A DNA stretch of 64,000 bases. Origin: Rahnella victoriana (lineage in GTDB: Bacteria > Pseudomonadota > Gammaproteobacteria > Enterobacterales > Enterobacteriaceae). Position numbers and translations under genes: made by a program. The notes beneath the pieces were generated by a model, which worked only from the letters and a program-made list of their open reading frames with translations, made no database searches and was not told where the DNA came from. Location of the stretch: contig NZ_SJOJ01000021.1 in assembly GCF_004330295.1 (NCBI RefSeq), positions 29,752 to 93,751 on the forward strand, read 5' to 3'. This document shows positions 20,874-30,158 of the stretch, piece by piece (positions within the stretch are counted from its first letter, which is position 1; every line of letters starts with the position of its first letter).

Positions 20874-21000
20874 AATCCCCTCAATAATTCGGGTTACGGG
20901 AAGGCAGTAAGTTCAGGAAGCCCCGGGAGCAGGGACGTAGCCTGTGACCGGGGTGAGTGAACGCACCCAACGCATCCGTAGCCCGAAGTATGACGGGAAT
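20874..21000 (+). repeat. ERIC element 1, at the tyrB stop codon
   Basis: This is an imperfect palindrome of about 127 bp with the ERIC core GTGACCGGGGTGAGTGAACG and end GAAGTATGACGGG. It fills the space between csqR and tyrB and stops directly against the tyrB stop codon (21001-21003). Confidence 0.85.
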
Positions 21001-22194
21001 TTACTGGACGGCGGCGAAAGCTTCAGCCACCTGTTTCACATTGTGGTGATTCAGACCTGCCATACAGACGCGGCCGCTGAGGATCAGGTAAACACCGAAT
21101 TCCTCACGCAGACGGACAACCTGCGCTTCGCTGAAACCGGTGTAGCTGAACATCCCGCGCTGTTGCAGCAGGTAGTCAAAATCACGGCCCGGCAAGGCGG
21201 TTTTCAGGCTGTCGACCAGCGTGTGACGCATTTCCAGAATACGGGTACGCATCTTCTCCACTTCCGCTTTCCACTGGGCATTCAGCGCGCTGTCGCTCAG
21301 GACTTTCGCCACCACTTTTGCCCCGAAGTTCGGCGGGCTGGAGTAGTTGCGGCGCACGGTGGCTTTCAGCTGACCCAGGACACGTCCCGCCGCGTCGCTG
21401 TCTTCACAGACCACAGACAGGCCGCCGACACGTTCGCCGTACAGGGAGAAGATTTTTGAGAAGGAGTTACTGACGAAGCAGTTGACGCCCGCAGCGGCCA
21501 TCGCGCGGATGGCGTAAGCGTCGTCGTCGATGCCCGCGCCAAAGCCCTGATAGGCGATGTCGAGGAACGGGATCAGCTCGCGCTGTTTGGTAATTTCAAT
21601 CACCTGATCCCACTGCGCTGGCGTGAGGTCAGAACCGGTCGGGTTATGGCAGCACGGGTGCAGCAGCACGATGCTTTGCGCCGGTAAGGTTTTCAGGCGT
21701 TCAGTCATCGCGGTGAAATTCACACCCAGCGTTTGCGGATCAAAGTACGGATAGGTATGGACTTTAAAGCCCGCGCCACCAAAGATCGCCACGTGGTTTT
21801 CCCAGGTCGGGTCGCTCACGTAAACGTCTGAATTCGGGAAGTAAAACTTGAGGAAATCCGCACCGACTTTCAGTGCGCCGGAACCGCCGACGGTCTGAAT
21901 GGTCGCGATACGCTGTTGTTTCAATGCCGGATGATCCGCACCAAACAGCAGTTCCTGAATGCCTGCGCGGTACGCCGGCAGACCTTCCATTGGCAGATAC
22001 ACTGACGCGGCCTGTGGCCCGGCGTTCAGCTGTTGCTCTGCATTTTCCACCGCAGCCAGTTGCGGAATAATACCCTGCTCGTCGTAATAAAGACCGATGC
22101 TCAGGTTTACCTTATCTTGTCTCGGATCGGTCTTGAAGCTTTCCATCAGCGACAAAATCGGGTCACCGGCATAGGCATCGACATGTTGGAACAC
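21001..22194 (-). CDS. tyrB: Aromatic-amino-acid aminotransferase
   Basis: This PLP enzyme makes tyrosine and phenylalanine from their keto acids and contributes to leucine synthesis. Starting at GTG 22192-22194 gives 397 residues, the E. coli length, with the family start [13 protein letters not shown] and AAGGAG nine bases upstream. The ATG three codons earlier touches that site directly and is unlikely to be used. The PLP lysine is Lys247 ([17 protein letters not shown]). It is closer to TyrB than to AspC in segments such as YLPMEGL and [17 protein letters not shown] element 1 abuts its stop codon. Confidence 0.95.
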   Translation of the reverse strand: MFQHVDAYAGDPILSLMESFKTDPRQDKVNLSIGLYYDEQGIIPQLAAVENAEQQLNAGPQAASVYLPMEGLPAYRAGIQELLFGADHPALKQQRIATIQTVGGSGALKVGADFLKFYFPNSDVYVSDPTWENHVAIFGGAGFKVHTYPYFDPQTLGVNFTAMTERLKTLPAQSIVLLHPCCHNPTGSDLTPAQWDQVIEITKQRELIPFLDIAYQGFGAGIDDDAYAIRAMAAAGVNCFVSNSFSKIFSLYGERVGGLSVVCEDSDAAGRVLGQLKATVRRNYSSPPNFGAKVVAKVLSDSALNAQWKAEVEKMRTRILEMRHTLVDSLKTALPGRDFDYLLQQRGMFSYTGFSEAQVVRLREEFGVYLILSGRVCMAGLNHHNVKQVAEAFAAVQ

Positions 22195-22295
22195 GGTATA
22201 CATCTCCTTGGTTTGGTTGAGTGGCGCTGCGATCCACGTCCGGCAGCCCGGCGCATCGCAACTGTTTCACAGACTATCAAAGTTCGTTAAAAAAG

Positions 22296-22314
22296 ATGAC
22301 AACTATGTTGTCAT
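22296..22314. promoter_or_regulatory. Perfect palindrome between tyrB and the dehydrogenase gene
   Basis: ATGACAAC-TAT-GTTGTCAT has 8-bp perfect arms. It lies 105 bp before the dehydrogenase start and about 100 bp before tyrB. This is operator-like symmetry; no regulator gene is adjacent. A TetR-type regulator is possible, by analogy with bdcR controlling bdcA. Confidence 0.5.
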
Positions 22315-22419
22315 TTAGCGGGCACACCGTGCGTATCAAACCGCCCGTTCGTCTGAGATGCTGATTTCCTCGCATGGACTACGATCAAATGGACCTCTCA
22401 TTCTTTCCGGAGTAAACCA

Positions 22420-23169
22420 ATGACTACTCAACATTCACTGCAAGACAAAGCCGCTTTCGTTCAGGGCGGTTCACGCGGCATCGGCGCGGCTATCGTTCAG
22501 CGTCTGGCCAGCGAAGGTGCCAGTGTGGCCTTCACTTACGTCTCTTCCGATGACAAAGCCCAGGCGCTGGTGAAAAGCATCGAGGCCAGCGGCGGTAAAG
22601 CACTGGCAATCAAAGCCGACAGCGCCGATGAAACCAGCGTGCGTACCGCCATCGACAGCGCGGCAAACGCATTCGGTAAAATCGATATTCTGGTGAATAA
22701 CGCCGGTGTGCTGGCGTTCGGCGAAATCGACGCGCTGACGATGGATGATTTTGACCGCACCATCGCCGTCAACGTGCGCAGCGTGTTTGTCGCCAGCCAG
22801 CAGGCGGCGCGCCATATGCCTGACGGCGGCCGTATTATTACCATCGGCAGCGTCAACGCCGACCGTATGCCGTTCCAGGGCGGCGCGGTGTATGCCATGA
22901 GCAAATCCGCCATCGTCGGCCTGACCAAAGGTCTGGCTCGGGATTTAGGTCCGCGCGGCATTACCGTGAATAACGTGCAACCCGGCCCGGTTGATACCGA
23001 TATGAACCCGGCGGACGGCGAAATGGCTGACGGTATGCGTTCTTACATGGCGCTCAACCGCTATGGCAAAGACAGCGAGATCGCCAGCTTCGTGGCTTAT
23101 CTTTCCGGCCCGGAAGCGGGTTACATCACCGGCGCGAACCTGACCATTGACGGCGGTTTCGGCGCGTAA
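22420..23169 (+). CDS. Short-chain dehydrogenase/reductase, BdcA-like
   Basis: The 249-residue classical SDR has a dinucleotide motif (GGSRGIGAAIV), the NNAG motif, and a catalytic triad: Ser in IIGS/ITIGSVNADRMP with Tyr and Lys in VYAMSKSA. It resembles 3-oxoacyl reductases. The patterns GSVNADRMP, ARDLGPRGITVN and VQPGPVDTDMNPA are shared with E. coli BdcA, a protein tied to biofilm dispersal. Substrate and role are not determined. It stands alone, with its own promoter region containing a palindrome and a strong terminator after it. Confidence 0.85.
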   Translation: MTTQHSLQDKAAFVQGGSRGIGAAIVQRLASEGASVAFTYVSSDDKAQALVKSIEASGGKALAIKADSADETSVRTAIDSAANAFGKIDILVNNAGVLAFGEIDALTMDDFDRTIAVNVRSVFVASQQAARHMPDGGRIITIGSVNADRMPFQGGAVYAMSKSAIVGLTKGLARDLGPRGITVNNVQPGPVDTDMNPADGEMADGMRSYMALNRYGKDSEIASFVAYLSGPEAGYITGANLTIDGGFGA

Positions 23170-23202
23170 TTGCGGTCACGTCAGGTATAAAACGGTAGAT
23201 AT

Positions 23203-23246
23203 AAAAATGGCGCACACGTTGCCGGTCAACGCGTTGCGCCATTTTT
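23203..23246. terminator. Bidirectional terminator between the SDR and yitT-like genes
   Basis: AAAAATGGCGCA (23203-23214) pairs perfectly with TGCGCCATTTTT (23235-23246). An inner CGTTG/CAACG pair lengthens the stem. Confidence 0.9.
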
Positions 23247-23257
23247 TATCCTTATCG

Positions 23258-23890
23258 TTAGACGCTGTAGCGCCCCGGACGGTGATTCATCGCGATAATC
23301 AGATTCACAATCACCGCACCCAGCACCGAGGCAATCAGCATTTCGTAACTGACGACGAACAGCGATGCCAGCACGATGCAGCAGTCCACGCCCATTTGCA
23401 GTTTACCGGCGCGGATACCGTATTTGTCCTGCAGAAACAGCGCCAGAATGTTCACGCCGCCGAGGCTGGCTTTATGGCGGAACAGCACAATAAAGCCGAT
23501 GCCCATGATCACATTGGCAAACAGCGTGGCGTAGAACGGCTGAAGATGATCGAAATGGACAAACATCGGATGCAGGTCCGAGAAGACCGACACCAGCGCG
23601 ACGGCGGCAAAGGTTTTCAGGGTGAACTGCAACCCCATACGGCGGAAAGAGAGATAATAGAAAGGTAAGTTAATGATAAAAAACGCGGTACCGAATGACA
23701 CCTGCGTCACGTAATGCGCCAGAAATGCCATTCCCGCCGTGCCGCCGGTCAGCGCGCCGACCTGCCGTAACATCACCACGCCAAAAGAGACCATCAGCGT
23801 ACCGATAATGATCGCCAGCGCATCTTCAATCAACGTATGCCCGATACGCGGCTGCTCAACCGGTGGTTTGATGTCTTCTACAGTTGCCAT
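23258..23890 (-). CDS. YitT-family integral membrane protein
   Basis: The protein has 210 residues and five to six predicted membrane helices (for example AIIIGTLMVSFGVVML and ATLFANVIMGIGFIVLF), with the glycine-rich loop GALTGGTAGMAFL and the segment HKASLGGVNILALFLQDKYG typical of YitT/DUF161. The family function is unknown; transport has been suggested. GGGGAA precedes the ATG at 23890. The frame continues upstream, but those residues are not family-like. A 245-bp gap to the Lrp-like gene shows no clear feature. Confidence 0.85.
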   Translation of the reverse strand: MATVEDIKPPVEQPRIGHTLIEDALAIIIGTLMVSFGVVMLRQVGALTGGTAGMAFLAHYVTQVSFGTAFFIINLPFYYLSFRRMGLQFTLKTFAAVALVSVFSDLHPMFVHFDHLQPFYATLFANVIMGIGFIVLFRHKASLGGVNILALFLQDKYGIRAGKLQMGVDCCIVLASLFVVSYEMLIASVLGAVIVNLIIAMNHRPGRYSV

Positions 23891-24135
23891 AATTCCCCAG
23901 TTCCCGAAATATTCATGCGTAATTACCCTTTCCGGATAATTAATGAGATGGGGAATTAAGGCAATATTCGCGCACGGAATTTGCATTAAAAATCGAAAAT
24001 AAGATTTTGCGACGCGTTAATTATTCTTTACATGCACAGAATACGCATACTCATGCAAAATAATGCACCATCACGGTGAGCTTGCACCAAAATAAATCCC
24101 CGTTATAGTGCACGGGAAATATCAGGTTAATAATC

Positions 24136-24600
24136 TCAGACCAGCGTCAATAAGCCGTTTTCTTTTAACCGGTTAAGGACGACGGATGTTTTCACATGGG
24201 CAACACTTTTATGCACTGACAGGATTTGGCTAATCAACGCACTTAAACCCGCTAAATCTTTGACTGCCACTTTCAGTAAATAATCGGCATCGCCGGTGGT
24301 TTTATAGGCATCAATAATGGCATCCACTTCGCCCAGCATACTGTGAAAGGCATCGACCTGCGCAGGTAAGTGGTTGATAAGGCGGACTTCGATTAAACCG
24401 ATCATTCCCAACCCTAACGCTTCCGGTGCCAGACGGGCATGGTAGCCGAGGATCATCTGCGCCTGCTCCAGACCAATCCGGCGGCGTGAGCATTGTGAGG
24501 CCGACAGCCCCACCAGTTCGCTTAATTCCTGATTGGTCAGTCTTCCGTTGGCTTGTAATAGGGTCAGAATTTTCAGGTCGTAATCATCAACGCTGTACAT
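24136..24600 (-). CDS. Lrp/AsnC-family transcriptional regulator
   Basis: The 154-residue protein has an N-terminal helix-turn-helix (YDLKILTLLQANGRLTNQEL then SELVGLSASQCSRRRIGLE) and a C-terminal RAM amino-acid-sensing domain (TTGDADYLLKVAVKDLAGLS). It is divergent from pheC across 123 bp. The family commonly responds to amino acids, so phenylalanine- or tyrosine-responsive control of pheC is a reasonable guess. Confidence 0.9.
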   Translation of the reverse strand: MYSVDDYDLKILTLLQANGRLTNQELSELVGLSASQCSRRRIGLEQAQMILGYHARLAPEALGLGMIGLIEVRLINHLPAQVDAFHSMLGEVDAIIDAYKTTGDADYLLKVAVKDLAGLSALISQILSVHKSVAHVKTSVVLNRLKENGLLTLV

Positions 24601-24723
24601 AGCAGTTTTCCTGTCGTTTTAATTTTTATGAGTCGGAATTGTATTGCAAAGACTATACCGGTTAATTACTTATCGGCTGTTTTTTCTTATACTTGCGCAC
24701 ATTGATACCGCAAGGAAAAAATA

Positions 24724-25503
24724 ATGAAAAAAGTCCTCTGTTCTCTTGCCTTACTGTCTGCTTTACCCGGTTTCGCAAAAGCGGATCCCACGTCTTCCCA
24801 TCTTGAGCGCGTATTACAGAAAGGCTCGCTGAATGTCTGCACCACCGGCGACTATAAGCCGTATACGTTTTTGAAAGAAAACGGCCAGTATGAAGGCATT
24901 GATATCGCCATGGCCGAATCGCTGGCGGCGAGTCTGGATGTGAAAGTGAACTGGGTGCCGGTCACATGGAAAACACTGCCGGACGAAATGAGTGCCGGAC
25001 ATTGTGATATCGCGATGGGTGGCATTTCGGTCACGCTGAAACGCCAGCAGAAAGCCTGGTTTGCCAATGTGCTGGATCAGGACGGGAAAATCCCGCTGGT
25101 ACGCTGCGAAAACGTGCGTCAGTACCAGACGGTTGAACAGCTGAACCGCCCTTCCGTGCGTCTGATTGAACCGGCGGGCGGCACCAACGAAGCCTTCGTG
25201 CACAGCCATCTGCCGAAAGGCACGCTGACGCTGAGCGATAACGTGACCATTTTCCAGAAGCTGGTGGATAAGAAAGCGGACGTGATGATCACTGATGCGT
25301 CGGAAGCGCTGTATCAGCAGAAACACTATCCGAAACTCTGTGCGGTGAATCCGAAAAAGCCGCTGCAATATGGCGAGAAGGCATACATGCTGCCGCGTGA
25401 TGACGTGAGCTGGAAGATGTATGTCGACCAGTGGCTGCACCTGAGTAAAGCCACCGGTGACTATCAGAAAATTGTCAGCCAGTGGCTGGGCGTGAAGAAG
25501 TAA
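24724..25503 (+). CDS. pheC: Periplasmic cyclohexadienyl (arogenate/prephenate) dehydratase
   Basis: The protein has 259 residues with a Sec signal peptide (KKVLCSLALLSALPGFAKA). The mature part has the fold of amino-acid binding proteins (SBP_bac_3). It carries the segments that mark PheC of Pseudomonas: TTGDYKPYTF, PAGGTNEAF, DNVTIFQKLVDKKADVMITD and EKAYMLPRDD. PheC converts prephenate or arogenate to phenylpyruvate or phenylalanine in the periplasm. An ordinary ABC binding protein is the alternative, but no permease or ATPase gene is nearby. It ends 3 bp from the convergent alr gene, with no terminator between. Confidence 0.8.
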   Translation: MKKVLCSLALLSALPGFAKADPTSSHLERVLQKGSLNVCTTGDYKPYTFLKENGQYEGIDIAMAESLAASLDVKVNWVPVTWKTLPDEMSAGHCDIAMGGISVTLKRQQKAWFANVLDQDGKIPLVRCENVRQYQTVEQLNRPSVRLIEPAGGTNEAFVHSHLPKGTLTLSDNVTIFQKLVDKKADVMITDASEALYQQKHYPKLCAVNPKKPLQYGEKAYMLPRDDVSWKMYVDQWLHLSKATGDYQKIVSQWLGVKK

Positions 25504-25506
25504 GGT

Positions 25507-26586
25507 TTAGTCGCCAGTATAAATGCGGGCAACGCGCTCGCTGAGTTGTGTGATCAGCTCATAAGCACTGATACCGGTTGCCTGCGCGATGCGCTCAACC
25601 GGTAATTTTTCGCCCCAGAAAATCACTTCATCACCGACCTTATCGGTAGCGTCCGGCCCTAAATCCACCGTGATCATGTCCATCGACACGCGTCCGGCCA
25701 CCGGCACTTCGCGGCCATTCACCAGAACCGGGGTGCCGTTCGGCGCACTGCGCGGATAACCGTCGCCATACCCCATCGCCACCACACCCAGACGGGTATC
25801 GCGGTCACTGACCCAGGTACTGCCGTAACCCACCGGATCGCCGGCGAAATGCTCACGCACGGCAATCAGGCTGGAGGTCAGGGTCATTGCCGGTTGCAGC
25901 CCGAAATCGCGGGCGGTACCGGTTTCCATCGGCGAGACACCGTACAAAATAATCCCCGGACGAACCAGATTCATATGCGATTCCGGCCACAGCAAAATCC
26001 CGCCGGAAGCGGCGATAGATTTTTGCCCCGGCTTGCCTGCCGCAAAGGCGTTAAAGCAGTTCAGCTGTTTCGGCGTGGCGTCACTTTGCGGTTCATCGGC
26101 GCGGCAGAAATGACTCATCATATTGACCGGCTGAACCGCATTTTTACAGGCGCTCAGGCGCTGATAAAAAGCATCGGCCTGTGCCGGATGCACGCCCAAA
26201 CGGTGCATACCGGTGTCGATTTTCAGCCAGACATTCAGCGGACGGGCCAGTTGCGCGTTTTCCAGCGCCTCAAGTTGTTCAATGCTGTGAACGGCGGTAT
26301 CGAGCTGATGCTCGACCAGCAGCGGTAATTCGCTGGCGGAGAAAAAACCTTCGAGCAGGAGGATGGGTTTCACCACACCGGCTTTACGCAGCGACAGCGC
26401 CTCGCTGAGCCGGGAGACACCGTAATAATCGGCGTCCTGCAAACTGTGCACCGTCTCCAGCAGACCGTGCCCATAAGCGTTTGCTTTCACTACCGCAACC
26501 AGACGACTTTGTGGCGCCAGATGACGCACCCGTTGCAGATTGTGTCGCAGAGCGCGGCGATCAATGACAGCCGTAGCCGCTTTCAT
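25507..26586 (-). CDS. alr: Alanine racemase, biosynthetic
   Basis: This PLP enzyme makes D-alanine for peptidoglycan. The 359-residue length equals that of E. coli Alr. The PLP lysine is Lys34 ([11 protein letters not shown]) and the second catalytic residue is the Tyr near 254 in VGYGSTWV. The C-terminal beta domain is complete ([13 protein letters not shown]). It is downstream of dnaB in the same direction, as in E. coli. Confidence 0.98.
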   Translation of the reverse strand: MKAATAVIDRRALRHNLQRVRHLAPQSRLVAVVKANAYGHGLLETVHSLQDADYYGVSRLSEALSLRKAGVVKPILLLEGFFSASELPLLVEHQLDTAVHSIEQLEALENAQLARPLNVWLKIDTGMHRLGVHPAQADAFYQRLSACKNAVQPVNMMSHFCRADEPQSDATPKQLNCFNAFAAGKPGQKSIAASGGILLWPESHMNLVRPGIILYGVSPMETGTARDFGLQPAMTLTSSLIAVREHFAGDPVGYGSTWVSDRDTRLGVVAMGYGDGYPRSAPNGTPVLVNGREVPVAGRVSMDMITVDLGPDATDKVGDEVIFWGEKLPVERIAQATGISAYELITQLSERVARIYTGD

Positions 26587-26640
26587 TTTGAGTCCTTTGC
26601 ATGAAATTATTGGGGTTTTAGCAGCCTAAAGGGGCGTTAT

Positions 26641-26750
26641 TGGCGCAGCCAGTTTGCGTTCGGCCAGCGCGGAAAAACCGGAGTGTACACGTAGTACACG
26701 AGGATTTTGAGCACTGCCCGGACACAAAATGGCAAGCAAAATAGCCCCGC
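26641..26750. other. Structured intergenic sequence between dnaB and alr
   Basis: The 165-bp gap contains a hairpin, GTGTAC (26683-26688) with GTACAC (26694-26699), followed by a G-rich segment and AATAGCCCC just after the dnaB stop. It looks like a mobile or processed intergenic repeat, but no second copy was found in this window. No open reading frame is supported here. Confidence 0.35.
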
Positions 26751-26751
26751 A

Positions 26752-28158
26752 CTAGTCTTCGTCGTATTGCGGGCCGCCATAGTTATCAAACCGCGACCAC
26801 TGACCGTTAAAGGTCAGGCGGACGGTACCGATCGGGCCGTTACGTTGCTTACCGAGGATGATTTGCGCGATGCCTTTTTCTTCACTGTTATCGTGATAGA
26901 CCTCGTCACGATAGATGAACATGATTAAGTCGGCGTCCTGCTCGATGGAGCCGGATTCACGTAAATCGGAGTTGACCGGGCGTTTATCCGCACGTTGCTC
27001 CAGGCTTCGGTTGAGCTGCGACAGCGCCACTACCGGCACCTGCAATTCTTTCGCCAGTGCTTTCAGCGAGCGGGAAATTTCGGCGATTTCCAGCGTACGG
27101 TTATCGGACAGCGCCGGAACGCGCATCAGCTGGAGGTAGTCGATCATGATCAGGCTCAGCCCGCCGTGCTCACGGAAGATGCGTCGGGCGCGCGAACGAA
27201 CTTCGGTTGGCGTCAGGCCGGACGAGTCATCGATATACATGTTCCGCTTTTCGAGCAGAATGCCCATGGTGCTGGAGATACGCGCCCAGTCTTCATCATC
27301 AAGCTGACCGGTACGGATTTTGGTCTGGTCGACGCGGGACAGTGACGCCAGCATACGCATCATGATCTGATCGCCGGGCATCTCCAGACTGAAGATTAAC
27401 ACCGGTTTATCCTGCATCATCGCCGCATTTTCGGCGAGGTTCATCGCAAAGGTGGTTTTACCCATCGACGGACGCGCCGCGACAATGATCAGGTCAGATT
27501 TTTGCAAACCGGCGGTTTTCTTGTCGAGGTCGGCATAGCCGGTCGAGACGCCCGTTACGCCATCATGCGGGCGCTGGAACAGTTCTTCGATACGGGAAAC
27601 GGTGCTTTCCAGAATGCGGTCGATGCTTTTCGGGCCTTCGTCTTTACTGGCGCGGCTTTCGGCAATCTGGAATACGCGGGATTCGGCTAAGTCCAGCAGG
27701 TCTTCGCTGCTGCGACCCTGCGGATCATAGCCCGCGTCGGCAATTTCATTGGCGACGGAAATCATTTCACGCACCACCGCACGTTCACGCACGATGTCTG
27801 CGTAAGCACCGATGTTTGCCGCACTTGGGGTGTTTTTCGAGAGTTCTGCCAGATAGGCGAAACCGCCGACGGAGTCCAGATCGCCTTTCTGTTCCAGAGA
27901 TTCAGAAAGCGTGATCAGGTCGATCGGTTTGCTCATTTCCAGCAAACGCTGCATTTCGGTAAAAATCAGGCGATGCGGGCGGCTGAAGAAGTCATTGCTG
28001 ACCACGCGCTCGGCGACGTTATCCCAGCGTTCGTTGTCCAGCATCAGCCCGCCCAGAACGGATTGTTCAGCTTCCAGCGAATGCGGCGGAAGTTTCAACC
28101 CTTCCATCTGGCGATCGCGGTTTTCGTTCTGTTGATTGGTCGGTTTTTTTGCTGCCAT
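26752..28158 (-). CDS. dnaB: Replicative DNA helicase
   Basis: The 468-residue hexameric helicase unwinds DNA ahead of the replisome (471 residues in E. coli). The N-terminal DnaG-interaction domain covers residues 20-130 (PHSLEAEQSVLGGLMLDNER). The RecA-like motor has Walker A ARPSMGKTTFA and Walker B-like SLIMIDYLQLM. No intein or insertion is present. The start is MAAKKPTNQQNENRDRQMEG. It is divergent from qorA across 182 bp. Confidence 0.98.
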   Translation of the reverse strand: MAAKKPTNQQNENRDRQMEGLKLPPHSLEAEQSVLGGLMLDNERWDNVAERVVSNDFFSRPHRLIFTEMQRLLEMSKPIDLITLSESLEQKGDLDSVGGFAYLAELSKNTPSAANIGAYADIVRERAVVREMISVANEIADAGYDPQGRSSEDLLDLAESRVFQIAESRASKDEGPKSIDRILESTVSRIEELFQRPHDGVTGVSTGYADLDKKTAGLQKSDLIIVAARPSMGKTTFAMNLAENAAMMQDKPVLIFSLEMPGDQIMMRMLASLSRVDQTKIRTGQLDDEDWARISSTMGILLEKRNMYIDDSSGLTPTEVRSRARRIFREHGGLSLIMIDYLQLMRVPALSDNRTLEIAEISRSLKALAKELQVPVVALSQLNRSLEQRADKRPVNSDLRESGSIEQDADLIMFIYRDEVYHDNSEEKGIAQIILGKQRNGPIGTVRLTFNGQWSRFDNYGGPQYDED

Positions 28159-28340
28159 CTGTGGATTAATTCCTGCTCTAAGCGCCTGTTTTATGAGCGT
28201 CGGGTTTCCAAAAATCGGAGCCTGACTCGCGCGACAGTATAAACCATTTCAAAAGGGTATTAACCCTTAGTGCCGAAAATCTGGATTGTCCCGGACATTT
28301 AGCCTAGGGTTGAAATCAGGCTCCATCACGAGGAAAAAAC

Positions 28341-29324
28341 ATGGCGAAGCGCATCCAGTTTTCTGAAACAGGCACCCCTGAGGTTCTGCAATATGTTGAT
28401 TATCAGCCACAAGATCCGCAGGCTGGCGAGGTTCAGGTTGAGAACAAAGCCATCGGCATCAACTATATCGATACTTACGTGCGCAGCGGTTTGTACCCAC
28501 CGGCGAGTTTCCCGGCGGGTTTAGGCACCGAAGCGGCAGGCGTGGTCAGCAAAGTCGGCAGCGGCGTGACCGGCATCAAACCGGGCGACCGCGTGGTGTA
28601 TGCGCAATCCGCGCTCGGCGCTTACAGTGAATTTCATAACGTGCCGCAGGAAAAAATTGCCCTGCTGCCGGATGCCATCAGCTTTGAACAGGCCGCCGCC
28701 TCCTTCCTGAAAGGGCTGACGGTTTATTATTTGCTGCGTAAAACCCATGAAGTGCAGGCCGGTGAAACCATTCTTTTCCATGCCGCCGCCGGTGGCGTGG
28801 GTCTGATTGCCTGTCAGTGGGCGAAAGCCCTGGGTGTAAAACTGATTGGCACCGTCGGGTCGGACGAAAAGGCAGAGCGCGCCAAACAGGCGGGCGCCTG
28901 GGCGACCATCAACTATCAAAAAGAAGATATCGCGACCCGCGTGGCGGAACTGACCGGTGGCGAGAAAGTCGGGGTGGTGTACGACTCGGTGGGTAAAGAT
29001 ACCTTCGAGAAATCGCTTAACAGCCTGAAACGCCGTGGTTTGCTGGTCAGTTTCGGTAATGCTTCCGGCCCGGTGAAAGGCGTGGATCTGGCGATCCTCA
29101 ATCAGAAAGGCTCCCTGTTTGTCACCCGCCCTTCCCTCAATGGCTACGTGACCAACCGTGAAGAACTCGAGGAAGCCAGCAGCGAGCTGTTTTCACTGAT
29201 TGCCAGTGGTGCGATAAAAGTCGATGTCAGCGACGCGCAGAAATTCCCGCTCGCAGAGGCAAAACGCGCACATGAAACGCTGGAAAGCCGCGTGACACAG
29301 GGTTCAAGTTTACTCATCCCATAA
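28341..29324 (+). CDS. qorA: NADPH-dependent quinone oxidoreductase
   Basis: This 327-residue zinc-free medium-chain reductase has the same length as E. coli QorA. The NADPH motif is HAAAGGVGLIACQWAKALG, and the N-terminal GroES-like domain contains NYIDTYVRSGLYP. It reduces quinones by one electron and probably acts in stress protection. AGGAAA precedes the ATG. The gene order dnaB-qorA-pspG is conserved. Confidence 0.97.
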   Translation: MAKRIQFSETGTPEVLQYVDYQPQDPQAGEVQVENKAIGINYIDTYVRSGLYPPASFPAGLGTEAAGVVSKVGSGVTGIKPGDRVVYAQSALGAYSEFHNVPQEKIALLPDAISFEQAAASFLKGLTVYYLLRKTHEVQAGETILFHAAAGGVGLIACQWAKALGVKLIGTVGSDEKAERAKQAGAWATINYQKEDIATRVAELTGGEKVGVVYDSVGKDTFEKSLNSLKRRGLLVSFGNASGPVKGVDLAILNQKGSLFVTRPSLNGYVTNREELEEASSELFSLIASGAIKVDVSDAQKFPLAEAKRAHETLESRVTQGSSLLIP

Positions 29325-29347
29325 AAGTGTCCCTGAGCCAATGCAAA

Positions 29348-29375
29348 AAAGGCTTTCACAGATGTGAAAGCCTTT
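29348..29375 (+). terminator. qorA terminator
   Basis: AAAGGCTTTCACA and TGTGAAAGCCTTT form a perfect 13-bp inverted repeat with only GA at the centre, 23 bp after the qorA stop. Confidence 0.9.
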
Positions 29376-29720
29376 CTTACTGTCTGATTCAGACGACCTC
29401 TGATTTCAGACGGGTACTGCTGTAGGGTACTGCCGGGTAAATCCACAGGGCGATGTCACTTAAGCGACTATTGTGTGCCTCAGCGGACTTGATGAATTCG
29501 GTTTACAGCCTGCTGGCTGCCAATGAATTCCATCCTAACAGTCACCCATGTTAAAAAATATGATTTATGCGTTTCTACCGCACATTCTGACCCAGCTTGT
29601 GATCGCTAGCACATAAGCAAAAGTTATCGCTGCAACGGTTACATTTTTTTGTGCTTAAAAGACAGCCAGCAATCATCATATTTTCAGTGGGTTACGCGAA
29701 CCAATTATTGATCGTCGTGA
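29376..29720. other. Gap between qorA and pspG, no gene recognised
   Basis: This AT-richer stretch lies between two converging genes. It contains a direct repeat GGGTACTGC (29412-29420 and 29425-29433) and several short dyads. No protein or tRNA gene can be supported. A small RNA cannot be ruled out. Confidence 0.4.
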
Positions 29721-29957
29721 TTACGGTAAACGACGGCGACGATATTTTGGTTCATCTGGCCGGATAAATGCCCGGTAAATCCAGACGGCCACCACCGCCA
29801 AAACCAGCCACGGCAACATTTTAATAACAATTGCCAAAAAGCCACCCAACATCATCAGCGCAAAGGCCACGACCAGCGCCGCAATCATGCCCAGCAAAGA
29901 GATGCCGGTGAGCATCAGCATAAAGAAAAAACCAAGCACGAAGAGAATTTCCAGCAT
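29721..29957 (-). CDS. pspG: Phage shock protein G
   Basis: This small 78-residue inner-membrane protein belongs to the phage-shock regulon and is induced by membrane stress. It has two to three hydrophobic helices (LEILFVLGFFFMLMLTGISL and MLPWLVLAVVAVWIYRAF) and a basic C-terminal tail. The start at 29957 gives the family beginning MLEILFVLGFF after GGAG. A sigma-54 promoter lies about 60 bp upstream. As in E. coli, it lies next to dusA. Confidence 0.93.
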   Translation of the reverse strand: MLEILFVLGFFFMLMLTGISLLGMIAALVVAFALMMLGGFLAIVIKMLPWLVLAVVAVWIYRAFIRPDEPKYRRRRLP

Positions 29958-30017
29958 CGGGTGCTCCTTAATAAGCCATGTGTAATAAGACATGATGTCA
30001 AAACACATCTTGGCTAT

Positions 30018-30033
30018 TACAAGAAACGTGCCA
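30018..30033 (-). promoter_or_regulatory. Sigma-54 promoter of pspG
   Basis: Read on the minus strand, TGGCAC-GTTTC-TTGTA has the -24 and -12 elements at the right spacing (consensus TGGCAC-N5-TTGCA). This agrees with PspF-dependent control of pspG in E. coli. Confidence 0.8.
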
Positions 30034-30158
30034 GTATGAAAGGAGAATTAATCCGCTGAATCATAAGAGAAAAATAATACGCAGGCGCGAACGGCCTGCG
30101 CAGAGATAGTGAATCTGACTAACTGATAGTGATTTTGCTCACTGGCTTTTTATCGCGG

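Noticed and set aside
20874..21000. A CRISPR array suggested by the four similar 110-127 bp repeats
   Set aside because: The copies are single, dispersed over 32 kb and match ERIC structure; there are no spacers and no cas genes.
29376..29720. A small RNA or small gene between qorA and pspG
   Set aside because: Short dyads and a direct repeat are visible, but no promoter-terminator pair or conserved RNA family could be recognised.
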